This document shows positions 1 to 7,197 of a DNA stretch of 12,487 nt, one piece after another. How positions within the stretch are numbered: position 1 is the stretch's first letter; every line of letters starts with the position of its first letter. The stretch covers positions 1 to 12,487 of the forward strand of contig JALVEU010000138.1 in NCBI GenBank assembly GCA_027030565.1, written 5' to 3'. The notes under the pieces are model-generated. The model worked only from the letters and a program-made list of their open reading frames with translations. It did not search any database and was not told the DNA's origin. This stretch comes from Gammaproteobacteria bacterium. GTDB taxonomy: Bacteria; Pseudomonadota; Gammaproteobacteria; JAJDOJ01. The translations under genes were made by a program, and so were the position numbers.

Positions 1-363
1 GAGGAGGCCGGCGCCGTGCTGGAGGGCCTGCCTCCCTTGGAGCGGGACCGCCCCGAGGTGCGTGCCCTGCGTGCGGAGATGACCTTCGCACACGTGGCGG
101 CCCAGGAGCCGGACATCCAGGCCCTCAAGGAACGAGTGGAACAAAATCCGGACGATCTCGACGCCCGCTATGCCTTGGCCGCCCACCACATCCTGCGGGG
201 CGACTACGAGGCCGGCATGGAACAGCTGCTGGCCATCCTCGAGCGCGATCGCGGCTACCGCGACGGCGCGGCACGAAGCGGCATCCTGGCCGTCTTCGAC
301 CGGCTGGGCGGCGGCGAGCTCGTGAACCGCTACCGCTCGCGCCTGTTCGCCCTGCTGCACTGA
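1..363 (+). CDS. ybbN: CnoX/YbbN-type thioredoxin co-chaperone, C-terminal part
   Basis: The reading frame is open from base 1 to a TGA at 361-363, so about 120 C-terminal residues are visible and the N-terminal thioredoxin domain lies outside the window. The visible part matches the tetratricopeptide half of E. coli CnoX (YbbN): a LEGLPPLERD-like helix, the block PDDLDARYALAAHHI followed by GDYEAGMEQLLAILERDR, and the ending NRYRSRLFALLH, which closely resembles the E. coli ending. In that family the TPR half works with the thioredoxin fold to hold chlorine-damaged proteins and pass them to GroEL or DnaK. The GTG at 16-18 is an internal valine codon, not the start, because the frame continues upstream with sense codons. 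No T-rich terminator is visible after the stop. The family call is firm; the specific chaperone role is taken from E. coli. Confidence 0.85.
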   Translation, partial: EEAGAVLEGLPPLERDRPEVRALRAEMTFAHVAAQEPDIQALKERVEQNPDDLDARYALAAHHILRGDYEAGMEQLLAILERDRGYRDGAARSGILAVFDRLGGGELVNRYRSRLFALLH

Positions 364-418
364 GACGCGGCCGCGATGCCGTGGTCTGCCTCCGCGCCCT
401 CTACGAACGCCCTGTGCG

Positions 419-536
419 CCATTTTTCACAAAGAGGGCGCTGAGAACGCGGAGGGAGAAAACGGGGAAGGCATCCAGCCGCACCTGCCGTGACCCTGTTC
501 CCCTCCGCGCCCTCCGCGAGCTCCTCGTGCAAATGG
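419..536. repeat. Imperfect inverted repeat of a GC-rich dispersed-type motif
   Basis: The 267-base gap between ybbN and proS holds no convincing gene. It contains two related arms in opposite orientation. The left arm (about 419-466) reads CCATTTTTCACAAAGAGGGC, continuing with GCTGAGAACGCGGAGGG. The reverse complement of the right arm (about 493-536) reads CCATTTGCACGAGGAGCTCG, continuing with CGGAGGGCGCGGAGGGG. After the shared CAC, roughly 20 of 27 aligned positions match. The arms are separated by about 26 bases. The unit resembles the GAGAACGCGGAGG-type motifs I remember as dispersed in many proteobacterial genomes; that link is from memory, not from a search. It has no coding content, terminal duplication or transposase that I can see. 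The transcript could form a long imperfect hairpin ahead of proS. Confidence 0.6.
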
Positions 537-630
537 AAGCCCGTTCCGGGGAGCGGGCGCGGTGCGGTGGATCGGCTGCCGGGGCCGCTGTACCATTTCC
601 GGCCCGTCGAGCCCAGAGTGGGAGTCATCC

Positions 631-2337
631 ATGCGCACGTCCCAGTTTCCCCTGTTCACGCTCAAGGAGGTCCCGGCCGACGCCGAAATCGTCAGCCACC
701 GGCTGATGCTGCGCGCCGGGCTGATCCGCAAGCTGGCCTCGGGTCTGTACACCTGGTTGCCCTGGGGGCTGCGTGTGCTGCACAAGGTGGAGCGTATCGT
801 GCGCGAGGAGATGAATCGTGCCGGGGCCGTGGAACTGCTGATGCCCGCCGTGCAACCGGCCGAGCTGTGGAAGGAATCCGGCCGCTGGGATCAATACGGA
901 CCGGAACTGCTGCGCTTTCACGACCGGCACGGGCGCGAATTCTGCTACGGCCCCACCCACGAGGAGGTGATCACCGACCTGGCCCGGCGGGAGCTGCGCA
1001 GCTACAGGCAGTTGCCCATCAATTTCTATCAGATCCAGACCAAGTTCCGCGACGAGGTCCGGCCCCGCTTCGGCGTGATGCGGGCGCGCGAGTTCGTCAT
1101 GAAGGACGCCTATTCCTTCCATTTGGACGAGGACTCGCTGGCCGAGACCTACCAGCAGATGTACGAGACGTACGCACGCATCTTCACCCGGCTGGGTCTG
1201 GAGTTCCGCGCCGTGCAGGCCGACACCGGCGCCATCGGCGGCCGCGCCTCCCATGAGTTCCACGTGCTGGCCGAGTCCGGGGAGGACGCCATCGCCTTCT
1301 CGGACGCCAGCGACTATGCGGCCAACGTGGAACTGGCCGAGGCCCTCCCGCCGTCCGGTCCGCGCCCCGCACCCACCCAGCCCATGCAGTTGGTCGACAC
1401 CCCCGGGGTGCGGAGCATCGAGGAGGTGAGCCGGTTCCTGGGCGTGCCGGTGGAGCGCTGTCTGAAGACCCTGGTCGTGCGTGGTGACGAAGGCCTGGTG
1501 GCCTTGGTGCTGCGCGGGGATCACACGCTCAACGAGGTCAAGGCCGCCAAACTGCCCGGCGTGACCGCGCCGCTGGAGATGGCCGACGACGAGGAGATCC
1601 GCGCACGCCTGGGGGCGGGGGTGGGCTCCATCGGACCCGTGGGCCTGGACCTGCCGCTGTACGTGGACCACGCGGCCGGGCACGTGGCCGACTTCGTCTG
1701 CGGGGCCAACGTGGACGGCAAACATTACACGGGGGTCAACTGGGGCCGGGACCTGCCGGAGCCCGAGACGGTGGATCTGCGCAACGTGGTCGAAGGGGAT
1801 CCATCGCCCGACGGGCGGGGTCGACTGCACATCGTCCGCGGCATCGAGGTGGGCCACATCTTCCAGCTCGGCACCAAGTACAGCGCGGCCATGAAGGCCT
1901 CCGTGCTGGACGAACAGGGCCGGGCCGTCACCATGACCATGGGGTGTTACGGCATCGGCGTCTCCCGCATCGTGGGAGCGGCCATCGAACAGCACCACGA
2001 CGAACGCGGCATCGTCTGGCCCGAGCCCATCGCCCCCTTCCAGGTCGCCATCGCTCCGATCAACTGGCGCAAGTCCCAGCGGGTTCGCGAGACGGCCGAG
2101 CGACTCTACATGGCGCTGGAGGAGGCCGGGATGGAGGTCATCCTCGACGACCGGGACGTGCGGCCAGGGGTGATGTTCGCGGATCTGGAGCTGGTGGGAA
2201 TCCCCCATCGCATCACGGTGGGCGATCGTGCGTTGGACCGGGGCGTGGTGGAGTACCAGGCGCGCCGAGAGGGAGACGCCATCGACCTCCCGCTGGATGC
2301 CGTGGTCGGCCATCTGCGCGCGCGTCCGCAGCGCTGA
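631..2337 (+). CDS. proS: Prolyl-tRNA synthetase, bacterial type with editing insertion
   Basis: A complete 568-residue enzyme that charges tRNA-Pro with proline in the cytoplasm, close to the 572 residues of the E. coli enzyme. The ATG at 631 is chosen because the protein then starts MRTSQFPLFTLKEVPADAE, which matches the family N-terminus, and GGAG lies six bases upstream (621-624). The frame stays open back to 562 but without family similarity. Class II landmarks are GPTHEE at residues 107-112, motif 2 around TKFRDEVRPRFG (138-148), and motif 3 as GCYGIGVSR (438-446). The editing domain that clears mischarged Ala-tRNA-Pro lies between motifs 2 and 3 and includes VERCLKTLVVRG, HTLNEVKAAKLPG and DFVCGANVDGKHYTGVNWGRD. 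The anticodon-binding domain follows from about residue 470 (PFQVAIAPINWRK, DDRDVRPGVMFADLELVGIPHR). No truncation is seen. It is probably expressed independently of the downstream convergent genes. Confidence 0.98.
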   Translation: MRTSQFPLFTLKEVPADAEIVSHRLMLRAGLIRKLASGLYTWLPWGLRVLHKVERIVREEMNRAGAVELLMPAVQPAELWKESGRWDQYGPELLRFHDRHGREFCYGPTHEEVITDLARRELRSYRQLPINFYQIQTKFRDEVRPRFGVMRAREFVMKDAYSFHLDEDSLAETYQQMYETYARIFTRLGLEFRAVQADTGAIGGRASHEFHVLAESGEDAIAFSDASDYAANVELAEALPPSGPRPAPTQPMQLVDTPGVRSIEEVSRFLGVPVERCLKTLVVRGDEGLVALVLRGDHTLNEVKAAKLPGVTAPLEMADDEEIRARLGAGVGSIGPVGLDLPLYVDHAAGHVADFVCGANVDGKHYTGVNWGRDLPEPETVDLRNVVEGDPSPDGRGRLHIVRGIEVGHIFQLGTKYSAAMKASVLDEQGRAVTMTMGCYGIGVSRIVGAAIEQHHDERGIVWPEPIAPFQVAIAPINWRKSQRVRETAERLYMALEEAGMEVILDDRDVRPGVMFADLELVGIPHRITVGDRALDRGVVEYQARREGDAIDLPLDAVVGHLRARPQR

Positions 2338-2405
2338 CCGTGCGGCGCCCGCCGGCGGAAGGCCCGGCCGCATAACCCGCCGCGCTGAGCCCGCTGCATA
2401 GGGGC

Positions 2406-2450
2406 GGACCCCAAAAAAAACCGGCGCGAAGGCGCCGGCATCTTGGGTCC
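2406..2450 (-). terminator. Intrinsic terminator for the minus-strand cluster
   Basis: Read on the minus strand, a perfect 7-bp stem GCCGGCGC-type hairpin (arms 2432-2438 and 2421-2427, loop CTTC) is followed at once by eight T residues (complement of 2413-2420). An outer pairing of GGACC at 2406-2410 with GGTCC at 2446-2450 encloses the whole element. It lies 43 bases after the stop of the secreted-protein gene at 2493-3386, so it ends that transcript. On the plus strand the hairpin has an A-tract before it but only CATCTTGGG after it, so it should act weakly, if at all, for proS. Confidence 0.88.
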
Positions 2451-2492
2451 GATCCGTGTTTCAAGCCGTGGCCCGCAAGCCCGCCCGCCGGG

Positions 2493-3386
2493 TCAATCGA
2501 TGTGCGGATTGATGATGGTCTGACGGGCGCCGAAGGCTGGGGAATGGATCACTGAGTAGCTCACCATGCCGTTACCGCCATCACCGTCCTCGTCATTGAT
2601 GTTCGGCACGAAAAACTGCAAGAACCCATTGACGAAGGTTGCCGGCAGCCCCACGATGGCCGAAGGGTCCACGACGTTCAGCTCCTCGTTGGGCAGCTCC
2701 AGGTTCACGGACTTGCGGTTCTCCTCGTCGTCAAAGATGTTGACCGTGTGCGATCCATCGATCGGGTCGGCAGACCACAACACAATCTCGGTCGTGTCGC
2801 CGCCGCCGATGGAGTACATGAGGAACAGCGGCTCGCCATCGGTCGCCATGGCGAAGCCCGTCGTCACCGTGGTTCGGGTCATGGCCGTGAGGTCGGACAC
2901 GCCGGCACCGTCGTTAAAGCCACCGAAACTCAGCGGCCAAGTCGGCACGAAGGCCACGTCGTTGTCCGCAGTCGTCACGTGGAACGCCTCGCCGCTCAGG
3001 CAGCTTTGGTCGTCGACCGTCAGCGCGCCGTCGTTGTCGGAGTCGGCGACGAAGACCAGATAGCCTTCCATGCCCTCCAGGCCGACTCCCGACTCGTTGG
3101 CCCAGACGAAGGCGTAGCGGTCGTTTTGGGTCATCGGGATCTGGCCGTCCGTGACGTGCTCGGAATTGACGTCGAAGAAGGTCCAGTAGACCGTCCCGCC
3201 GTCGGTGTCGACGTCGAACTCGCAGCTCCACAGGAGCCCAACGGCGGTGGTGTCCGCCGCCCCGTTGTGGATGGCGCGGGGCACCAGTAGACCATTGTCG
3301 ATCTCGGCGATGTCGTAGGCCTGCGCTGCCCCCATGCCCAGCAGGCCGGCGACGGCGATGCTCAATGCGCGGGTCTTGTGCTTCAT
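2493..3386 (-). CDS. Secreted paralogous protein A, unknown function
   Basis: 297 residues that I do not recognise. The ATG at 3386 is chosen because GAGGAG (3396-3401) sits nine bases upstream and it begins a clean signal peptide (MKHKTRALSIAVAGLLGMGA, likely cut after AQA at 23); the longer in-frame extension to 3470 lacks this. The mature protein contains LLVPRAIHNG, DTTAVGLLWSC, GTVYWTFFDVNSEHVTDG, an EF-hand-like loop at D115, D117, D119, G120, L122 and D126, and Cys55 and Cys129. The second half repeats the plan: DTTEIVLWSA (197-206), VNIFDDEENRKSVNLELPNE, GFLQF (254-258) and an acidic DEDGDG loop (265-270). It ends AFGARQTIIN-PHID, with no membrane anchor and no CTERM tail. It is a close tandem paralogue of the gene at 3433-4323: a 75-residue core differs at only five positions. 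It lies 46 bases downstream of that gene and is last before the terminator. It is probably a periplasmic or extracellular calcium-binding beta-rich protein (inference). Confidence 0.9.
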   Translation of the reverse strand: MKHKTRALSIAVAGLLGMGAAQAYDIAEIDNGLLVPRAIHNGAADTTAVGLLWSCEFDVDTDGGTVYWTFFDVNSEHVTDGQIPMTQNDRYAFVWANESGVGLEGMEGYLVFVADSDNDGALTVDDQSCLSGEAFHVTTADNDVAFVPTWPLSFGGFNDGAGVSDLTAMTRTTVTTGFAMATDGEPLFLMYSIGGGDTTEIVLWSADPIDGSHTVNIFDDEENRKSVNLELPNEELNVVDPSAIVGLPATFVNGFLQFFVPNINDEDGDGGNGMVSYSVIHSPAFGARQTIINPHID

Positions 3387-3432
3387 CTTCAGTATCTCCT
3401 CAGTAATCGTTCCGGAATCCACCCGCACCGCA

Positions 3433-4323
3433 CTAGTCGGTATGCGGATTGATGATCGTCTGCCGTGCACCGAAGGCCGGCGAGTGGATCACGGAATAGG
3501 TCGCCACGCCGTTGCCGTCGCCCTCCGGATCGGGCCCTGCCGGGACGTTCCAGAGGATGAAGCCGTTGAGGAAGCTCGCAGGGAGCCCCACGATGGTCCG
3601 CGGGTCCACCACGTTGAGCTCTTCGTTGGGCAGAACCAGGTTCACCGACTTGCGATTCTGCTCGTCGTCGTAGATGTTCACCGTGTACACCACGCCGGGA
3701 CCACCGATGGCCTCGGCCGACCAGACCACGATCTCGGTCGTGTCGCCGCCGCCGATGGAGTAGTGGAGATAGGTGTTGGCGCCATCGAACGCCCCCGTCC
3801 CCAGATCGGACACCGTGGTCGCGGTCATGGCCGTGAGGTCGGGCACGCCGGCGCCGGCGTTGAAATCATTAAAGAGTATCTGCCAGGTGGGCACGAAGGC
3901 CACGTCCGCCTCGGCGCTCACCACATGGAAGGCCTCGCCCATGAGGCATTGCTGATCGTCGATGGTCAGGGCGCCGTCGTTGTCGGAGTCGGCCACGAAG
4001 ACCAGATAGCCCTCGACGCCCTCCAGACCAACCCCCGACTCGTTGGCCCATACGAACGCGTAGCGGTCGTTCTGGGTCATCGGGATCTGACCGTCGGTGA
4101 CGTGGTTGGAATTGACGTCGAAGAAGGTCCAGTAGACGGTCCCGCCGTCGAGATCGTCTTCACAGGACCACACCAGGCCAACCGCCGTGGTGTCCGCCGT
4201 ACCGTTGTGATAGGCGCGCGGTACCAGCATGCCCTCACCGAACTCGCCGAGCTCGTGGGCCTGCACACCGGCCGCCCCCAGGGCAGCGACCGCCGCCATC
4301 GTCCATATCCTGGTTGTGCTCAT
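3433..4323 (-). CDS. Secreted paralogous protein B, unknown function
   Basis: 296 residues from an ATG at 4323, with a GGGAG about ten bases upstream. The signal peptide is MSTTRIWTMAAVAALGAAGV, probably cut after VQA at residue 22. The layout is that of its neighbour at 2493-3386: MLVPRAYHNG, DTTAVGLVWSC (Cys54), an EF-hand-like loop (D112, D114, D116, G117, L119, D123), Cys126, then the second copy with GGGDTTEIVVWSA, VYTVNIYDDEQNRKSVNL, GFILW and an acidic PEGDGNG loop, and the AFGARQTIIN ending. The 120 bases upstream contain a weak promoter-like pair on the minus strand (TTGTTG at 4431-4436 and TAGTGT at 4409-4414, 16 bases apart). It may therefore be transcribed on its own or from the acyltransferase genes upstream. 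No terminator is visible between it and its copy downstream. Function unknown; I know of no named family. Confidence 0.9.
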   Translation of the reverse strand: MSTTRIWTMAAVAALGAAGVQAHELGEFGEGMLVPRAYHNGTADTTAVGLVWSCEDDLDGGTVYWTFFDVNSNHVTDGQIPMTQNDRYAFVWANESGVGLEGVEGYLVFVADSDNDGALTIDDQQCLMGEAFHVVSAEADVAFVPTWQILFNDFNAGAGVPDLTAMTATTVSDLGTGAFDGANTYLHYSIGGGDTTEIVVWSAEAIGGPGVVYTVNIYDDEQNRKSVNLVLPNEELNVVDPRTIVGLPASFLNGFILWNVPAGPDPEGDGNGVATYSVIHSPAFGARQTIINPHTD

Positions 4324-4443
4324 GGATCAGAATCTCCCATGCCGAGTCTGTTCACCGCCGCAGCCCGCCCCGGATTCCTCGACCAAGGCCCAGGTGCGGA
4401 AACACAAGACACTACGCGAAAACGGTACTACAACAACACCGCA

Positions 4444-5619
4444 CTAGGGAACGCTTCCGGCGATTTCCGGGCGGGCTCGGGCGATTGAGTGACCTCGCAC
4501 GTCCAAACCGGCCGCCGAAGGCACCATGGGCAGCAACCGCTCCACCCACTCCTCGACCACCACGTCCGGCCGGTACCTGGCCACCAGCCGGCGCAGCAGC
4601 TCGGGATCGATCCGGTGGTCCACGTACACGGCGTGGGCGAAGTAGCTCGAGACGTAGGGTTGCAGGGCGTCGAAGAACGAATCCCTGAACACCAGGATAC
4701 GCCCCGTGCCGCCGGTGCAGCGAGTCTCCACGATGAGCGGATCCTGCGCCACCCGCCGGGTGCGGCGTGCACAGGCCGGGAAGTCGGTCTGGGGCACCTC
4801 CTCCCACAGGATGCGCTGCAGCCCCATGAGCAGGGCCAGGTCGCCGCCCGGCTGCGAGGACCAGCGGAAATCCCGCGCGGGGCGCAGCCGGCCTCGCTGC
4901 TTGGTGCCGGCGCGAACCGCCAATGCCTCCATCAGCGCCGCCTGGGCATGGTTGGCCCCCCACAGGTTCCAGTGCGAGTCGGTATGCTGGAAAGGCCGCA
5001 GTCCGCTGCGGCGCGCCGCGCGCAAGGCCGGACGCAGGTCCAGCAGAGGAGCGTCTGGGGCGCGCGCGAGGACCCGCACCAGTTGATCCAGGGCCGATTC
5101 AGGCGCCAGCTTGGTCAGGTATCGAGGGAGGTGGTCACCGTAGATCGTGTGCTTGTTGGGAGCCACCGCGAACAGATAGGCGATGCCGCGTCGCCTCAGC
5201 CACTGCTGCTTGATGCGCAGTCCCTCCACGAAGGCCTGCAGCTGGGCGGGTGTGAAGCGATTCCGGTTTCGATAGTCCCCCACCGGGTCTCCGTGCATCG
5301 CTCCGTTGAGGAAAAACCAGCCCTCGGTGCCGCGCACCACCTGGGGTGAGGGAGAGTCCCCGAGTTGGAAACGCAGCCAGCTGTAGGCGAACGCCAACGG
5401 GCCGCGCAGCCCGAAGTGGTCGTCGTAGTAGGCCTCGAACCGCTGCGGCCAGCGCTGCAGCTCGCCCCAGTCCGTGGGCCAGGGGGGCATCGGACTGAGC
5501 AGCCGTTTCTCGGCTGCGGAGACGGCCACGTCCGCCTGGATCCAGCCGACGATGGCAGGCAGCCCGACCGCCACCAGGAATATCGCGATCAACGCCGCCT
5601 GCCGCAGGGAGCCGTTCAA
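4444..5619 (-). CDS. AlgJ/AlgX-like SGNH-type O-acetyltransferase
   Basis: 391 residues with one N-terminal membrane segment (about 8-28) and a periplasmic domain of the AlgX/AlgJ (DHHW-like) type. Family landmarks are DDHFGLRGPL (67-75), GTEGWFFL (98-104), APNKHTIYGDHLP (153-165), the Asp-His pair in TDSHWNLWGA (D214, H216) and the nucleophile serine in FRDSF (S314). Together these give a full Ser-His-Asp triad. Such enzymes take acetyl groups passed across the membrane by an MBOAT partner and attach them to exopolysaccharides such as alginate or related glycans. The MBOAT gene is directly upstream. The likely start is TTG at 5619: an in-frame TGA, the stop of the MBOAT gene, lies only one codon (CCC) before it, and there is no clear Shine-Dalgarno, so expression probably depends on translational coupling. 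A later GTG in the membrane segment is possible. The substrate is unknown. Confidence 0.88.
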   Translation of the reverse strand: MNGSLRQAALIAIFLVAVGLPAIVGWIQADVAVSAAEKRLLSPMPPWPTDWGELQRWPQRFEAYYDDHFGLRGPLAFAYSWLRFQLGDSPSPQVVRGTEGWFFLNGAMHGDPVGDYRNRNRFTPAQLQAFVEGLRIKQQWLRRRGIAYLFAVAPNKHTIYGDHLPRYLTKLAPESALDQLVRVLARAPDAPLLDLRPALRAARRSGLRPFQHTDSHWNLWGANHAQAALMEALAVRAGTKQRGRLRPARDFRWSSQPGGDLALLMGLQRILWEEVPQTDFPACARRTRRVAQDPLIVETRCTGGTGRILVFRDSFFDALQPYVSSYFAHAVYVDHRIDPELLRRLVARYRPDVVVEEWVERLLPMVPSAAGLDVRGHSIARARPEIAGSVP

Positions 5620-5622
5620 GGG

Positions 5623-7041
5623 TCAGAAGCGAAAATAGATGAACGGATTGTAGCTGCCGGCAGCCAGCCTGAGCAGCGACAGACCCAGCACCACCATGGG
5701 AACCGCAAACCCCGGGGCCCACTGCCACATCCCGACGATGGGCGCCGTTTCCCAGCCCCGCAGCCGGCGATAGACCGGGGTGCTGAGCAGGACGCCCAAG
5801 GCCAGTGCGAGCAAGGCCTCATGACCCAGATAGAGCTGCCAGGGATGGAGCGCCGCAGGGGCGGCGTCGACCCCCGACAGGGCTGCCAGATAGCGCACGG
5901 CGCCGGGCAGGTCTTCCGCGCGAAAGAACACCCAGGCCAGCGTGACCACCGCAAGTGTGTAGGCGTGGCGCAGGGGGCGCCAGAGCCCGGCCAGCACCCG
6001 CTCCAGACCCGCGCGCTCCAGCGCCAGAAACGTCCCGTGCAAGGCCCCCCAGATCACGAAATTCCAGCTCGCCCCGTGCCACAATCCGCAGAGCAGGAAG
6101 ACCACCACCAGGTTGCCGTAGGTGCGTGCCGGCGAGATCCGGTTGCCCCCCAGGGGGATGTACAGATAGTCGCGGAACCAGGTGGACAACGAGATGTGCC
6201 AGCGCCGCCAGAACTCGCGGATCGACTGCGCCACATAGGGATAGTCGAAGTTCTCCAGGAACCGGAATCCGAACATGCGGCCCAGGCCGATGGCCATGTC
6301 GGAGTAGCCGGAGAAATCGAAATAGATCTGTAGCGTGTAGCAGGCCAGCCCGATCCAGGCCAAGGCCGTGCCGAGCTCGCCGGCCGGAACGCCGAACGCC
6401 GCATCGGCCACCTCGCCCAGTGGGTCGGCGATGAGCAGCTTCTTGCCCAGACCGTAGATGAAGCGCTCGACACCATAGGCGAAGCCGTCGAGCTCGTGAT
6501 GACGCCTGACGAGCTGGGCGGCCACGTCGTGATAGCGCACGATGGGTCCGGCGATGAGCTGGGGAAAGAGCGCGATGTACAACGCTACACGCCAGGGGTT
6601 GCGCTGGGCTGCGCTCTCACCCCGGTACACGTCCACCAGGTAGGACATGGCCTGGAAGGTGAAGAAGGAGACCCCCAGCGGCAGATGCAGCTGCGGCACT
6701 GGCAGCGCCCCCAGACCCAACGCCCCCAGCACCACGTTGAGGTTCTCGACCAGGAAACCGCCGTACTTCAAGCTGGCGAGTAGGGTCAGATCGGCCACGA
6801 TGCCGGCAGCGAGAGCGGCGCGGGCCGCTGGACCCCGGCGACTACCGATGGCCAGCCCCGCCAGGTAGTTGGCGAGGATGGTCACCAGCATCACGCCGAC
6901 GAAGGCGACCTCACCCCAGGCATAAAAGAACAGACTCGCCACGAGGAGGATGGCGTTGCGCGCCCCAGCCGGTGCCAGGTAATACGACAAGAGCACCAGC
7001 GGCAGAAAGGCGAACAGGAAGATGGGCGAGCTGAAGACCAT
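5623..7041 (-). CDS. MBOAT-family membrane O-acyltransferase (AlgI-like)
   Basis: 472 residues, polytopic, the usual size for AlgI/PatA-like MBOAT proteins. The ATG at 7041 is chosen because MVFSSPIFLFAFLPL is the conserved family start; the frame also allows an earlier start at 7116, which adds non-conserved residues. Family motifs are LGVSFFTFQAMSYLVDVYRG (122-141), FPQLIAGPIVRY (159-170), FDFSGYSDMAIGLGRMFG, EFWRRWHISLSTWFRDYLYI (276-295) and the catalytic histidine in CGLWHGASWN (H322). It ends NPFIYFRF, the ordinary MBOAT C-terminus. The enzyme is expected to move acetyl groups from cytoplasmic acetyl-CoA to the periplasmic face for the SGNH protein encoded three bases downstream. The ribosome site upstream is weak. 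Its promoter should lie in the 156-base divergent region shared with the lipoprotein gene, but I see no clear minus-strand box there. Family certain, substrate unknown. Confidence 0.95.
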   Translation of the reverse strand: MVFSSPIFLFAFLPLVLLSYYLAPAGARNAILLVASLFFYAWGEVAFVGVMLVTILANYLAGLAIGSRRGPAARAALAAGIVADLTLLASLKYGGFLVENLNVVLGALGLGALPVPQLHLPLGVSFFTFQAMSYLVDVYRGESAAQRNPWRVALYIALFPQLIAGPIVRYHDVAAQLVRRHHELDGFAYGVERFIYGLGKKLLIADPLGEVADAAFGVPAGELGTALAWIGLACYTLQIYFDFSGYSDMAIGLGRMFGFRFLENFDYPYVAQSIREFWRRWHISLSTWFRDYLYIPLGGNRISPARTYGNLVVVFLLCGLWHGASWNFVIWGALHGTFLALERAGLERVLAGLWRPLRHAYTLAVVTLAWVFFRAEDLPGAVRYLAALSGVDAAPAALHPWQLYLGHEALLALALGVLLSTPVYRRLRGWETAPIVGMWQWAPGFAVPMVVLGLSLLRLAAGSYNPFIYFRF

Positions 7042-7160
7042 GATGCCAGCGCTCGGTTTCTTGGACCTCGGACGGCAAGGCGGCGATGATGCCGCAAGCG
7101 CCACCGCGATGTACACCGCCCGTCCCCCGGACGCGCCCTCCTACCACCCGAGGCCATGGG

Positions 7161-7166
7161 TATAAT
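7161..7166 (+). promoter_or_regulatory. Sigma-70 -10 box for the lipoprotein-PPIase operon
   Basis: A perfect TATAAT lies at 7161-7166, preceded by TGGG, close to an extended -10. No good -35 is found 16-18 bases upstream (CTCCTA at 7138-7143). Transcription would start near 7172-7174, about 25 bases ahead of the ATG at 7198. This argues against the in-frame ATG at 7156, which lies upstream of the start of transcription. Confidence 0.6.
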
Positions 7167-7197
7167 GTCGCGTCCTCGAATCCGGAGAACGCACGCC

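Noticed and set aside
625..2373. Long antisense open frame of 582 codons opposite proS
   Set aside because: It is a GC-rich shadow of proS: the translation is low-complexity, rich in His, Gly, Val and Arg, and matches nothing I know.
2493..4323. Secreted paralogues as exosortase (CTERM) substrates
   Set aside because: Their C-termini end in PHID, PHTD or WYFAP, with no hydrophobic helix and no Arg-rich tail.
4409..4436. Promoter-like TTGTTG/TAGTGT pair upstream of secreted protein B
   Set aside because: Only about half the consensus positions match at each box, so it is not listed as a feature, although a promoter near here would be reasonable.
3334..4488. 384-codon plus-strand frame across both secreted paralogues
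   Set aside because: It exists because the two duplicated genes share codon structure; the encoded text is an antisense shadow without protein features.
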